Shown here: piece after piece, positions 15,869 through 25,235 of the stretch
How positions within the stretch are numbered: the stretch's first letter is position 1
Layout of the letters: each line of letters begins with the position of its first letter
Source of the DNA: Streptomyces stelliscabiei
Lineage (GTDB): Bacteria; Actinomycetota; Actinomycetes; Streptomycetales; Streptomycetaceae
Length of the DNA stretch: 64,000 nt
Assembly (NCBI RefSeq): GCF_014873495.1
Contig: NZ_JADBGF010000001.1
Location: 4,216,001 to 4,280,000 of the forward strand
Direction of reading: 5' to 3'
Program-made: the position numbers and the translations under genes
The notes under the pieces: generated by a model
The model's input: the letters and a program-made list of their open reading frames with translations, nothing else
Database searches by the model: none
What the model was told of the DNA's origin: nothing

Positions 15869-18223
15869 CTACTTCACCGCGGGGCCGACCTTGACCGACA
15901 TCGTGGAGCCGTCCTCGGCCTCCTTGACGATCTCGATCTTGGTGTTGGTGTCAGTGATCTTGACACCGGCCAGCGGGGTGGCCGCGTCGTAGTAGGTGTT
16001 CGTCCGGTCGTTGAACACGGACACACCCGCCGACGACGGGATCGTCGTCAGGACGTCCGCCTTGTGCAGCTTCAGACCGTCCGTGCGGTAGAGGCTGAAC
16101 GGCGAGTCGTAGGCCTGGATGCGGCTGCGCATCACCGTGCCGTCGGCCCACTTCAGCGCCGCCGGGTGCGAGTCGACCGGCAGGACCAGGCCCGCGCCCG
16201 GGTGGACGCTGGTGTTGTTGTCCGCCTGCGAGGTGTCCCACTTCCAGATCAACAGACCGTTCTGGTAGGGGAAGTGCTCCACCCAGTCCGGACGCGTGGT
16301 CGAGAAGCCGAAGTTGTACGGGCCGACCTTCAGGGTCTTGTCGTACGACACGTACTGACGGTTCTCGGCGATGTAGTACTGCGCGTAGTCGTCCGTGATC
16401 GACGCGCCCACGCGGGAGAAGCCCTTGGCGGTCCAGGCCGCGTCCGCGCTCTCCGCGTTGTCCGAGAAGAGGACCGAACCGTCGGCGGTCAGCGCGATGG
16501 AGTCGGCCGCGAAGCCCTTCGGGGCCACGCCGCCGTCCGTCTGGTAGCGGAAGCGGAGGTCGAACTTCTTGCCCGCGTAGGCGTTCAGGGAGTACGACAG
16601 CTTCTTGTACGCGGCGGAGGAGCCGGTCAGCGCGGGCTTGCCGCTGGCGTCGCGCGGGATCGCCGCGCCGTCCACCGTGCCGTCGACGGCGGTCCAGTTG
16701 GCGCCGCCGTCGGTCGACACCTCGGTGTAGAGGTAGTCGAACTCGGCCTCGATGTCGTACCAGCCGTCGAGGGTGAGCGCGGCCGAGGACTTGCCCGTGA
16801 GGTCCACGGAACGGGTCAGCGTGTTGGAGAGGTTGTCACCGCTGCCGCTCCACCACTGGGTCGAGCCCTGCGCCGGAACGACGATCTCGGTGGAGACCTC
16901 CTTCTTCGGCAGCTCGACCACGAGGGCCTGCTTGTCCTTGGAGTTGTACTCCGCGACCCCGAGCTTGTGCCGCGACTTCGTCGCCGCCTTCGCCGTGTCG
17001 TAGTCCAGCCAGCCGAGCTGCAGCTTGTCCCAGGCGGTCATGTCGCCGGGCAGGTCGCCGATGGCTTCCTCGCCGGTGCCGAGCCAGGAACCGGACGACA
17101 TCAGCGTCCAGAAGCCGGTGGAGTTGTCACCGCCGGCGGTGTCGTAGTGGTCCGGCAGACCGAGGTCGTGGCCGTACTCGTGGGCGTAGACACCGAGTCC
17201 GCCGTTCTCCGGCTGGACGGTGTAGTCGCCGACCCAGATGCCGGTGTCGCCGATCTTGGCGCCGCCGAGCTTGTTGCCGGCCGGGCCGGTCGCGCCCGCG
17301 TCGGTGCCGAACGCGTACCAGCGGTGGGCCCAGATGGCGTCCTCGCCCTGCGCGCCGCCGCCGGCGGACTCGTCCTCACCGGCGTGCACGACCTGGAAGT
17401 GGTCGATGTAGCCGTCGGGCTCGTTGAAGTCGCCGTCGCCGTCGAAGTCGTAGCGGTCCCACTGGTCGAACTCGGCCACGTCCGCCTTGATCTCGGCGTC
17501 GGTGCGCCCCGCTGCCTTCTGCTGGGCGACCCAGGACGTGACACCGTCGCTGACGATGTTCCACACACTGGAGCAGTTGGTCTGGCCGCACTTGTTGTTG
17601 CCGTAGCGGGCCTCGTTGTAGGGGACCTTGACCCAGTCGGAGACCTCGCCCTCGACCGAGTAGCGGCCCGAGGACTGCTTCTCGTAGTACTTCTTCACCG
17701 ACTCGTCGTTCTTGCCGGTGCCGAAGTAGAGGTCCTGGAAGTACTTCTGGTCGTAGTCCGCCCGCCAGGCCGTGGAGTTGTCCTGGGCCCGGTCCGGCTC
17801 GGCGATCTCGTTGTGCGCCGGGCCCGCGGTGCCGCCGTAGCGGCTGTCGATCTTGTCGCCGAACTCGACCAGGATCGTGAAGATCTTGTCGGTCTTCTCG
17901 CGGCCGAGTTCGACGTACTTGCTCTTGCCCTTCTTGCTGTCCAGCTTCACGACCTGCGAGCCGTCACGGTCCTTGACCGTGGCGTCGCCGGATATGACCT
18001 GCTGCAGGGCCTCCTCGCGCTGGGCCTCCCGAGTTTTGCTCAGGGGTCCGTCGAGGTCGTGCTCGCCGGCGTGCTCGTGGTCCGCCGGGTCGTGCCGGTC
18101 CACAGCCGCCGCCGGTGTGCCGTCGGCGGCCTGCGCCACCGTGAGGGCCGACATGGTCGCCGCCGCAGTGGCGACCGCGACGCCGATGGCCGCAGCTCTG
18201 AACGTCCAGGGTCTACTGGTCAC
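15869..18223 (-). CDS. Secreted M6-family metalloprotease (immune inhibitor A-like)
   Basis: 784 residues. The GTG at 18223 has GGAGG seven bases upstream and begins a classical signal peptide (TSRPWTFRAAAIGVAVATAA ... LTVAQA, cleavage after about residue 32). The zinc site HEYGHDLGLPDH (about residue 348, HExxHxxGxxD) identifies the M6 peptidases, such as Bacillus immune inhibitor A. A calcium-like DFDGDGDFNEPDGYIDH loop precedes it, and beta-sandwich domains (VDLTGKSSAALTLDGWYDIE and later) fill the C-terminal half. Expected to be exported and proteolytic, with an N-terminal propeptide. Transcribed alone with its own terminator. Confidence 0.92.
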   Translation of the reverse strand: MTSRPWTFRAAAIGVAVATAAATMSALTVAQAADGTPAAAVDRHDPADHEHAGEHDLDGPLSKTREAQREEALQQVISGDATVKDRDGSQVVKLDSKKGKSKYVELGREKTDKIFTILVEFGDKIDSRYGGTAGPAHNEIAEPDRAQDNSTAWRADYDQKYFQDLYFGTGKNDESVKKYYEKQSSGRYSVEGEVSDWVKVPYNEARYGNNKCGQTNCSSVWNIVSDGVTSWVAQQKAAGRTDAEIKADVAEFDQWDRYDFDGDGDFNEPDGYIDHFQVVHAGEDESAGGGAQGEDAIWAHRWYAFGTDAGATGPAGNKLGGAKIGDTGIWVGDYTVQPENGGLGVYAHEYGHDLGLPDHYDTAGGDNSTGFWTLMSSGSWLGTGEEAIGDLPGDMTAWDKLQLGWLDYDTAKAATKSRHKLGVAEYNSKDKQALVVELPKKEVSTEIVVPAQGSTQWWSGSGDNLSNTLTRSVDLTGKSSAALTLDGWYDIEAEFDYLYTEVSTDGGANWTAVDGTVDGAAIPRDASGKPALTGSSAAYKKLSYSLNAYAGKKFDLRFRYQTDGGVAPKGFAADSIALTADGSVLFSDNAESADAAWTAKGFSRVGASITDDYAQYYIAENRQYVSYDKTLKVGPYNFGFSTTRPDWVEHFPYQNGLLIWKWDTSQADNNTSVHPGAGLVLPVDSHPAALKWADGTVMRSRIQAYDSPFSLYRTDGLKLHKADVLTTIPSSAGVSVFNDRTNTYYDAATPLAGVKITDTNTKIEIVKEAEDGSTMSVKVGPAVK

Positions 18224-18369
18224 TTGAGGTCCTCCCCCGCGTCCGTTCGCGCGGAGGAGGATGGTCCTGTGTGGAGGAGTCCGCGCGCGGTATACGCGTG
18301 TAGTCAAGTGACGCCATTCGATCGGAGTTTCGAGAGAAAAAACAGATCTTGACTTGGACAGGTCAAGTG
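18219..18369. promoter_or_regulatory. Repeated CAAGTGA boxes around the protease promoter
   Basis: GTCACTTGAG at 18219-18228 (over the GTG start) is the inverse of GTCAAGTGAC at 18303-18312, and GTCAAGTG recurs at 18362-18369. The last is the right arm of CTTGAC-N8-GTCAAG (18348-18367). These spaced, mirror-oriented copies look like operator sites of one regulator between the protease and the divergent small membrane gene. Confidence 0.4.
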
Positions 18370-18689
18370 CATTATCGGCGTCTACGGGAAGCGCTTGTTC
18401 GTTATACGGCCGTTACGCGCACCGCTCCCGCGCCTTCCGGACCGGCGCGCATATGCGTTGACTTGCCGGACGGCATGAACCCGTGCGCCCCCTGTGCCCC
18501 CGGCACCGTGTGTCAGGTCACGCTTACCCGTCGTTCCACTCGGGCACCCTGGCGAATAGAGTCGATTGGCGGAGCGCCGGAAGTCGGTGAATGCCAAGTC
18601 GACACCCCTGCTTCACCTTTGCTTCGTATCCGCACCCTCCCCTTCATCCTGAGAGGCACGGGGAGACCCCACCCGAGGACACGATTGCC

Positions 18690-18977
18690 ATGCCTCGTCC
18701 GACGACCGCACAGCTCGCCTACGGCTCCTGCACCGTGATCTTGTCCACACTCGCCATGCTGCTGCTGTCCCAGACGAGTTCCGGCGCGGGCATCGCGGTG
18801 ATCGCCCTGGCCGCCCTGGCCCTGGGCCTGCTCGTCTCCCTGACCGTGCCGCAGCCCAAGCCCGCGCCCGGCTCCGCCGTGCCCCGCGCCCGCGCGTCCG
18901 CCGCTCCCGTACCGGCCTCCCCGGCCGCGCGGTCCGAGGCGGTCCGTGAGCCGGTGCACGAGCGGACGGGCTCCTGA
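18690..18977 (+). CDS. Small membrane protein, 95 residues
   Basis: MPRPTTAQLAYGSCTVILST with two adjacent membrane segments (about residues 8-26 and 30-50: GIAVIALAALALGLLVSL), then a 45-residue Ala/Pro/Arg-rich cytoplasmic or external tail. No family recognised. The ATG at 18690 is chosen because it starts the hydrophobic part; an upstream start at 18591 would add residues of random composition. Divergent from the M6 protease across 466 bp. Confidence 0.65.
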   Translation: MPRPTTAQLAYGSCTVILSTLAMLLLSQTSSGAGIAVIALAALALGLLVSLTVPQPKPAPGSAVPRARASAAPVPASPAARSEAVREPVHERTGS

Positions 18978-19061
18978 ACCGGCACCCGGTGACCGTGTGC
19001 TGAAACGTCTCGGCGGGCCCGTGTGCCACGGACCCGCCGTCGTCGTTCGCGGACCGCGTGC

Positions 19062-19757
19062 TCAGGCGGTGCTGACCACCACCGTCTTGGCCGCCTTGTC
19101 GTGCAGACCCTGCTTGTAGGGCTTGTCGAAGAAGCTCCAGCCGCCCGCGATCGCCGTCCAGACGCAGGCGCAGCAGAAGGCGAAGGGGATCCACAGCACG
19201 GCCGCGCGGATCAGCGCGGTCTGCGTGGAGGGCGTGGACCCGTCGTCGAGGTCGGCCACCCGCAGTTTCAGCAGTTTCTTGCCGAGGGTCTGGCCGTTCC
19301 TGACGGTGAAGAACGTGTCGTACGCGATGTAGAGGACCGCCGCGAGCGCCTCCTGGGCCAGGGACCTGCCGAACTCGAAGTCGTCCGAGTCCACCGTGTA
19401 CTGGCTGATCCTGAACGCCCACGCCAGCAGCCCCACCACGATCCCCACCAGGATCATGTCGATGATCCGCGCGAGCACCCGCTTCCCGCTGTCGGCGAGC
19501 GGCGGCATGCCCGAGAGCGGATCGTTGGGGTACTGCCCGCCGCCGTAGGGGTCCCCGCCGTAGGGCGGGGGCTGACTCCCGTAGGGCGGCGGCTGGTTGC
19601 CGTAGGGCGGTTGCTGCCCGCCCCCGTCCGGCGGCGGCTGCCGGGGCGGCGGGTCGTACGGGGAGCCGCCGCCCTGGTGCGGCGGGGGCGGCTGCTTCCT
19701 GAACCGGTCGTCGTCCGGGGACTGACCGGAGCCGAAGGGCGGCGGTTCGCTACTCAT
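19062..19757 (-). CDS. RDD-family membrane protein
   Basis: 231 residues. Residues 1-85 are a Pro/Gly/Tyr-rich disordered tail with PPYGNQPPPYGSQPPPYG repeats. An RDD domain follows: KRVLARIIDMILVGIVVGLL with the R..D pair in helix 1, YDTFFTVRNGQTLGKKLLKL RV, and C-terminal KPYKQGLHDKAAKTVVV. RDD proteins are small integral membrane proteins of largely unknown role, some linked to ion or compatible-solute exchange. It sits directly downstream of a second, longer RDD gene (65 bp). Confidence 0.85.
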   Translation of the reverse strand: MSSEPPPFGSGQSPDDDRFRKQPPPPHQGGGSPYDPPPRQPPPDGGGQQPPYGNQPPPYGSQPPPYGGDPYGGGQYPNDPLSGMPPLADSGKRVLARIIDMILVGIVVGLLAWAFRISQYTVDSDDFEFGRSLAQEALAAVLYIAYDTFFTVRNGQTLGKKLLKLRVADLDDGSTPSTQTALIRAAVLWIPFAFCCACVWTAIAGGWSFFDKPYKQGLHDKAAKTVVVSTA

Positions 19758-19822
19758 GGCCCGAGTCGACCGCGAACCCCCCGGCTCCGCATCCGGCACG
19801 GGGCCGTACGGAGTACGGAGTG

Positions 19823-21403
19823 CTACCTGCCCGCCACGAAGGTGTGCGCCGACTTGTCGTGCCAGCACTGGCGCCACGGCTTGTCCCACACGCACCACAG
19901 GACGCCGATCACGCCGATGCCGAGCAGCCCGGGGACGGTGTGGACGAGCCAGCGCCGCAGGGAGCGCCCGAACGACGGGGGTTCGTGGCCCTCGATGTCC
20001 CGGACGTCGAGCCCGAACAGCTTCTTGCCGAGGGTGCGCCCCCACCGGGCGGTGGGCAGCACCTCGTACAGCGCGCTGACGAGGAACAGGACACCGAGGA
20101 CGATGCCCAGGTAGACGGAGGTCGTGCCGTCGACCAGCCAGACCGTGACCCGCTCGCCGGAGAGCTTGGCCGCGTCGATCTTCTCGTCGATGTGGTCCAT
20201 CGTTTTGGTGCCGAACGGCACGGCGGCCGCGGCCGTGACCGTGCCGACGACCAGGCTGTCCACGAGCCGGGCGGCGAGCCGTCTGCCGAGCCCCGCGGGC
20301 CTGGCCTCCGCCTGCCGCCGCGCCGCCGCCTGGAAGGGGTCCTCCACCACCGGCTTCCACGGCGCGACCGGCTGCTCGTCCTCGCCCCCGGCCAGCCGGT
20401 GCACCTGCTGCGCCCAGGAGGGCTGCCCGCCGCCGTACCCGACGGCCATGGGGGTCTCGGCCGGCGGCCGGACGGCGGCCTGCTGGGGTACGCCGGGCGC
20501 GGACGGGGCGATCTGCGGATCGACGACCGCCGGTGCGGTCTGCGGGGCCTGCTGGGGGAAGGCGCCGCCGAACTGGGGCTGCTGCGGCTCCGCCGCGGGC
20601 GGGGCCGGGGCCACCGGGACGGCCGGGGCGACCGCCGCCGGGGCGGTACCCGTCTGCGGACCCTGCTGCGCGGGCGGCGGCCCCAGCTGGGGGCCGGACG
20701 CCGAGGACGTGGCGGACTGCGGGCCGAGACCCAGGGCCTGCTGGGCGGCGACCTGGGCGGGAGTCAGGGGCGAGCCGAAGGGCACGGGGGCCCCGGGCGC
20801 GCCCCCGTCGGACTGCGGGGGTTCCGCGCTCTCGGCGGTCCCCGGCCCCCCGGACGGGGCCGGGCGGCGGAACACCACCGTGCCCGGGGTGGCCCCGGCG
20901 TCCTCGTCGGTGTCCGCCGGCGGGATCGTCGCCGTACCGTCCGTGCTCGCCGTACGCCCGGGGGCACCGCCGTCGGCGGGGGCGCCCGTGTCCGCCGCGA
21001 GGGGCACCCGGGGATCACGCGGGTCCGGGCCGGAGGCCGAACCCCAGGACACCCGGCGGTCCTTGTCGCCGCCGAAGCCGGTCTGGCGGGAGCGGTCGGC
21101 GCCCCACGCGGAGGCGGGCTCGGGGCGGGAGCCGTGCAGGGCGTTGTCGGAGGCCGGGCGGCCCTGTTCGCCGTCGGGCGCGGGGTCCTCGTCGAAGAAG
21201 TGCGGACCCGTCTCCTCCACGGCGCCGGACGGGCCGGAGCCGGACGGCGGGGCGATCGGCCTGCCGTCGGAGGGAGCCGGACGGCTCGTACCCGGCACCC
21301 AGGCCGCGCCGTTCCAGTACCGGACGTATCCAGGAATGGACGGGTCCGGGTAATACCCTTCGCGGGGCCTGTCGTCGCCGGGGGCCGGGGTTGGGGCGCT
21401 CAT
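19823..21403 (-). CDS. RDD-family protein with DUF2510 domain and long disordered linker
   Basis: 526 residues. Residues about 15-40 (GYYPDPSIPGYVRYWNGAAW) form a DUF2510 module, often found at the N-terminus of actinobacterial membrane proteins. Residues 45-345 are a Pro/Ala/Gln-rich linker. The RDD domain occupies the last 165 residues (GLGRRLAARLVDSLVVGTVT ... ARWGRTLGKKLFGLDVRDIE ... WRQCWHDKSAHTFV). Adjacent RDD paralogues suggest a duplicated pair or a heteromeric membrane complex. Start ATG at 21403 chosen because it directly precedes the DUF2510 motif. Confidence 0.85.
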   Translation of the reverse strand: MSAPTPAPGDDRPREGYYPDPSIPGYVRYWNGAAWVPGTSRPAPSDGRPIAPPSGSGPSGAVEETGPHFFDEDPAPDGEQGRPASDNALHGSRPEPASAWGADRSRQTGFGGDKDRRVSWGSASGPDPRDPRVPLAADTGAPADGGAPGRTASTDGTATIPPADTDEDAGATPGTVVFRRPAPSGGPGTAESAEPPQSDGGAPGAPVPFGSPLTPAQVAAQQALGLGPQSATSSASGPQLGPPPAQQGPQTGTAPAAVAPAVPVAPAPPAAEPQQPQFGGAFPQQAPQTAPAVVDPQIAPSAPGVPQQAAVRPPAETPMAVGYGGGQPSWAQQVHRLAGGEDEQPVAPWKPVVEDPFQAAARRQAEARPAGLGRRLAARLVDSLVVGTVTAAAAVPFGTKTMDHIDEKIDAAKLSGERVTVWLVDGTTSVYLGIVLGVLFLVSALYEVLPTARWGRTLGKKLFGLDVRDIEGHEPPSFGRSLRRWLVHTVPGLLGIGVIGVLWCVWDKPWRQCWHDKSAHTFVAGR

Positions 21404-21667
21404 GTCCGTCGTCCCGTATCTGCTCGTGGGTTTGGTGGAGGCGTCCAGATCTACCAGACGCCGGCCCGGTCCATGACCGCTGCCTCCGGACCCGCCCCAT
21501 TCACGCACGGATCTGCTACGGGCCCGCGGGGGCGCCGGCCACCGGGAGCCGCCCGGTGGACCCGTCGGAAAAAAGTTCCGCGAACCCGCGTAATGCGCGG
21601 GGGTCCTCGCCCCTCTCACTCGTACGGGCCCGCGCACAGGGCCCGCCACGAGAGAGGAACGATCACC

Positions 21668-22081
21668 ATGCGGCACACCGTCGTGGAGCGCGAACTGGAG
21701 CTGGGACTCGTCCTGTCGCCCGAGCGCAGCATCCCCGTACCCGCCAAGCTCGTCTTCCGCAGCGACGACCCGTACGCCGTCCACATCACCTTCCACATCA
21801 ACTCCGACCGCCCGGTGAACTGGACGTTCGCCCGGGAGCTGCTGGTGGAGGGAGTGTTCCGGCCGTGCGGGCACGGGGACGTGCGGGTGTGGCCGACGAA
21901 GGTGTCGGGCCGGAGCGTGGTGCTGATGGCACTCAGCTCGCCGGACGGGGACGCGCTGCTGGAGGCGCCGGCCGCCGCCGTGTCGGCCTGGCTGGAGCGG
22001 ACCCTGCGGGTGGTGCCGCCGGGTGCGGAGTTCGACATGCTGCGGATCGACGACGGCCTGGCGGAACTCCTCGCCCAGTGA
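21668..22081 (+). CDS. ssgG: SsgA-like sporulation/cell-division protein, probably SsgG
   Basis: 137 residues. LVFRSDDPYAVHITFHINSD, PVNWTFARELLVEGVFRPCG and GDVRVWPTK are the signature of SsgA-like proteins, a morphogenetic family confined to sporulating actinomycetes. AGAGGAA lies eight bases before the ATG. SsgG helps place septa during sporulation of aerial hyphae in S. coelicolor. I choose SsgG over SsgA-F from the remembered gene order (upstream of hppD); the family call is certain, the paralogue call less so. Confidence 0.85.
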   Translation: MRHTVVERELELGLVLSPERSIPVPAKLVFRSDDPYAVHITFHINSDRPVNWTFARELLVEGVFRPCGHGDVRVWPTKVSGRSVVLMALSSPDGDALLEAPAAAVSAWLERTLRVVPPGAEFDMLRIDDGLAELLAQ

Positions 22082-22103
22082 GGGGTGGCGCAGGGGGCGC
22101 GGG

Positions 22104-23513
22104 TCAGAACAGCTTGCCCGGGTTGAGGATGCCCAGTGGGTCGAAGGCGGCCTTCACCGCCCGCTGCATCTCCGTCCCCACCGGGCCCAGCTCCCGCGCC
22201 AGCCATTCCTTCTTGAGGATGCCCACACCGTGTTCGCCGGTGATCGTGCCGCCGAGTTCCAGGCCGAGGGCCATGATCTCGTCGAAGGACTCGCGGGCGC
22301 GCCGGGACTCGTCGGGGTCCGTGGCGTCGAAACAGACGGTGGGATGGGTGTTGCCGTCGCCGGCGTGCGCGCAGACCCCGATGGTCAGGTCGTACTTCTC
22401 GGCGACGCGTTCCACGCCCTCGATCAGCTCGCCGAGCTTCGAGCGCGGCACGCACACGTCGTCGATCATCGTCGTGCCCTTCACCGCCTCCAGCGCGGTG
22501 AGCGACATCCGCCGTGCCTGGAGCAGCAGTTCGGACTCGGCCGCGTCGTCCGCCGGGACGACCTGGGTGGCGCCCGCGGCCTCGCACAGCGCCCCCACGG
22601 CGGCGAGGTCGGCGGCCGGGTCCGGGGTGTCGAAGGCGGCGAGGAGCAGTGCCTCGGTGGTCTCGGGCAGCCCCATGTGCCCGAGGTCGTTGACGGCCTT
22701 CACCGTCGTACGGTCCATGAGTTCGAGCAGTGAGGGGACGTGCCCGCCGGCCATGATCCGGCACACCGCGTCGCACGCGGCGGCGGCCGACGCGAACTCC
22801 GCCGCCAGCACCAGTTGCCGCGGCGGCTGCGGCTTCAGGGCGAGGATCGCCCGTACGACGACACCCAGCGAGCCCTCGGAGCCGACGAAGAGCCGGGTGA
22901 GGTCGTAGCCGGCGACGCCCTTCGCGGTGCGCCGGCCGGTGGACATCAGCCGTCCGTCGGCGAGCACGACGTCCAGGCCGAGGACGTACTCGGCGGTCAC
23001 CCCGTACTTCACACAGCACAGGCCGCCGGAGGCGGTGCCGATGTTCCCGCCGATCGTGCACATCTCCCAGCTGGAGGGGTCCGGCGGGTAGAAGAGGCCG
23101 TGTTCGTTGACCGCGCGGGAGAGCGTCGCGTTGACGACGCCGGGTTCGACGACGGCGATGCGGTCGACGGGGTTGATCTCCAGGATCCGGTCCATCCTGG
23201 TCAGGGACAGGGCGATACACCCCTCGGAGGCGTTGGCCCCGCCGGACAGACCGGTGCGGGCGCCCTGGGGGACGACCGGCACACGCAGGTCGGTGGCCAC
23301 GCGCATGACGTGCTGGACCTGTTCGACGGTCCGGGGCAGCACGACGACCGCCGGGACGCCCGCCTCGCAGAAGCTCGCCATGTCGTTGGCGTACGAGGCC
23401 GTGACGTCGGGATCGACGAGGACCGCCTCCGTGGGCAGTCCGCTCAGCAGACGGTCGACGAGGTCGCCGGTCGTCACGGCGTCTTCGATGAGCGGGGCTT
23501 CGCTACGGCTCAT
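22104..23513 (-). CDS. FAD-linked oxidase, GlcD-like
   Basis: 469 residues. The PCMH-type FAD-binding domain is at about residues 50-230 (VPVVPQGARTGLSGGANASE G and CTIGGNIGTASGGLCCVKYG) and the FAD-oxidase C-terminal domain follows (CAHAGDGNTHPTVCFDATDP ... TGEHGVGILKKEWL). The family oxidises 2-hydroxyacids such as glycolate or D-lactate, passing electrons to quinone or other acceptors. The [4Fe-4S] partner is not in this neighbourhood. Converges on ssgG (22 bp apart). Confidence 0.9.
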   Translation of the reverse strand: MSRSEAPLIEDAVTTGDLVDRLLSGLPTEAVLVDPDVTASYANDMASFCEAGVPAVVVLPRTVEQVQHVMRVATDLRVPVVPQGARTGLSGGANASEGCIALSLTRMDRILEINPVDRIAVVEPGVVNATLSRAVNEHGLFYPPDPSSWEMCTIGGNIGTASGGLCCVKYGVTAEYVLGLDVVLADGRLMSTGRRTAKGVAGYDLTRLFVGSEGSLGVVVRAILALKPQPPRQLVLAAEFASAAAACDAVCRIMAGGHVPSLLELMDRTTVKAVNDLGHMGLPETTEALLLAAFDTPDPAADLAAVGALCEAAGATQVVPADDAAESELLLQARRMSLTALEAVKGTTMIDDVCVPRSKLGELIEGVERVAEKYDLTIGVCAHAGDGNTHPTVCFDATDPDESRRARESFDEIMALGLELGGTITGEHGVGILKKEWLARELGPVGTEMQRAVKAAFDPLGILNPGKLF

Positions 23514-23612
23514 GATCACAGGGTCGCATTCCAGGGCCATCGGTGTGAACCCGTCGACGCGAGCCATCGGGAGTACGTGATGTGGTCGTCGTATTGACGC
23601 ACAGTGAGCGGC

Positions 23613-25016
23613 ATGTCTGTGGAGAACGTGGTGCGGGCGGTGCTGCGCCGGGTCGCCGGGTGGGCCCAGGGGCCGGGTCGGGGGCCGGGCCCGGGAGTGG
23701 CCGGGGCCGTCGTCGGGTGCCTGGTGCTCGGAGGTGTGCTGATGGTGGTGCCGCCGGACGGGGGTGACGGTGGTGGCGGGCGGGCGGCCCGGGTGGTGGG
23801 CGCGGCCGGACCCGAGGGGCGCCCGGCGGGGGCCGCGCTCGTCGCCGGGCTGCCCGTCGCGTCGGCCGAGGTCGCGGCGACCGTGCGGGAACGCGAGGCC
23901 CGGGTGCGCGCCCGTCCGCGTGATCACGCCTCCTGGGCGGTGCTCGGCGTGGCGTACACCGAGCGGGCCCGGCGGACCGGCCGGGTCGCCGACTACCCGA
24001 AGGCCGAACGCGCCCTGCGGACCTCGCTGCGGCTCGGGCACGACGGCAACGCGGCCGCCCTCGAAGGTCTGACCGCTCTCGCGAACGCCCGCCGCGACTT
24101 CCGGACGGCGCGGCGCTGGGGCGAGGAGGCCGTACGGGTGGCGCCGCCGCGCTGGACCTCGTACGCGCTGCTCGTCGACGCGTACGACGGGCTCGGCCGG
24201 TACAGGGCGGCCCGCGCGACCCTGGACCGGATGCTCGCCCTCCACTCCGGCCCGGCGGCCCGGGCGCGGGCCGCGCGGGTCTACTGGGACCGGGGGGCGC
24301 GTGAGGACGCGGCCACGGCGATCTCGGACGCGGCGGCCTCGGAGACGACGCCGGCGGGGCCGTCGGCCGCGGGCGCCGCGTGGTGGACGCTGGCCGGGGA
24401 GCTGGCGTGGGAGCGGGGAGAGGCGGCGGAGTCGCTGCGGTACTGCGAGGGCGCCCGGAGCGAGCCGGACGCCGACGCCTGCCGGGGGCGGGCGCTGGCC
24501 GCGCTGGGGCGGCCGGCGGAGGGAGTGCGGGCGTACCGGACCGCGCTGTCGCGGCGGCCGTCGGCGGAGGTCGCGCTGCGGCTGGGCGAGCTGCTGGAGT
24601 CGCTGGGCCGGCGGAAGGAGGCGCGCGAGCAGTACGGCGTGGTGCGCGCCCTGATGGCACGGTCCGCCGCGGCCGGGGTCGACGAGTCGCTCGTCCTGGG
24701 CGCGCTGGAGGCGGACCACGGCGATCCGGAGGTGGCCGTGCGGGTGCTGCGGGCCGAGTGGGAGCGTCAGCCGGGGGTGCGGGTGGCCGACGCGCTCGGG
24801 TGGGCGTTGCATCGGGCCGGGGAAGACCGGGAGGCGCTCGGGTTCGCCCGGCGGGCGACGGATCGGGCGCGGGGTGGGGAGGCGCGGAGTGCGGTCCGCG
24901 CGTATCACCGGGGGGTGATCGAGCGGGCGCTGGGGCTGGCGGCCCCGGCGCGGCGGCACCTCGCGGAGGCGCGACGGTGGAACCCGTACGTCTCGGTGGG
25001 CGGGCGGGGCGCGTGA
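23613..25016 (+). CDS. Tetratricopeptide-repeat protein with N-terminal membrane anchor
   Basis: 467 residues. One membrane segment at about 29-46 (VAGAVVGCLVLGGVLMVVPP), then an Ala/Arg-rich array of TPR-type helical hairpins: ASWAVLGVAYTERARR, YPKAERALRTSLRLGHDGNA, ARRDFRTARRWGEEAVRVAP and others to the end. TPR arrays serve protein-protein contacts. Partner unknown. Start could be the ATG at 23613 or a GTG nine bases earlier. The stop codon lies inside the first unit of a 21-bp tandem repeat. Confidence 0.8.
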   Translation: MSVENVVRAVLRRVAGWAQGPGRGPGPGVAGAVVGCLVLGGVLMVVPPDGGDGGGGRAARVVGAAGPEGRPAGAALVAGLPVASAEVAATVREREARVRARPRDHASWAVLGVAYTERARRTGRVADYPKAERALRTSLRLGHDGNAAALEGLTALANARRDFRTARRWGEEAVRVAPPRWTSYALLVDAYDGLGRYRAARATLDRMLALHSGPAARARAARVYWDRGAREDAATAISDAAASETTPAGPSAAGAAWWTLAGELAWERGEAAESLRYCEGARSEPDADACRGRALAALGRPAEGVRAYRTALSRRPSAEVALRLGELLESLGRRKEAREQYGVVRALMARSAAAGVDESLVLGALEADHGDPEVAVRVLRAEWERQPGVRVADALGWALHRAGEDREALGFARRATDRARGGEARSAVRAYHRGVIERALGLAAPARRHLAEARRWNPYVSVGGRGA

Positions 25017-25073
25017 GGGGGTGGGGGGTGCGCGTGAGGGGGTGGGGGGTGCGCGTGAGGGGGTGGGGGGTGC
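25011..25073 (+). repeat. Three exact 21-bp tandem repeats over the TPR gene stop
   Basis: GCGTGAGGGGGTGGGGGGTG plus C is repeated exactly three times (25011-25031, 25032-25052, 25053-25073). The TGA stop of the TPR gene is in copy 1. The G-runs (five and six Gs) could form G-quadruplexes. Confidence 0.95.
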
Positions 25074-25235
25074 GGGGTTCGTCGGCGGGTGCGGGTCCGG
25101 TGGGGCTTCTCGCGCAGTTCCCCGCGCCCCCAAAAGCCCAGGCCCTTACTGCGCGACCAGCCCCCACGCACCCGCACCCGCACCCGCACCCGCACCCGCC
25201 GACGAACCCCTCACCCCCACCCCCTCACGCGCCCC
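25074..25235. repeat. Mirrored interspersed repeat between convergent genes
   Basis: The left part (to about 25117) reads GCGGGTGCGGGTCC-GGTGGGGCT and GCGCAGTTCCCCGCGCCCC; the right part (25148 on) reads CTGCGCGACCAGCCCC, five CACCCG hexamers, CCGCCGACGAACCCCTCACC and a reversed copy of the G-rich unit. It is thus a long imperfect inverted repeat separating the TPR gene from hppD. It probably acts as a bidirectional terminator. Confidence 0.6.

Noticed and set aside
25161..25200. CRISPR-like array from the CACCCG repeats
   Set aside because: The units are 6 bp without spacers and no cas genes are near; it is simple tandem repetition.
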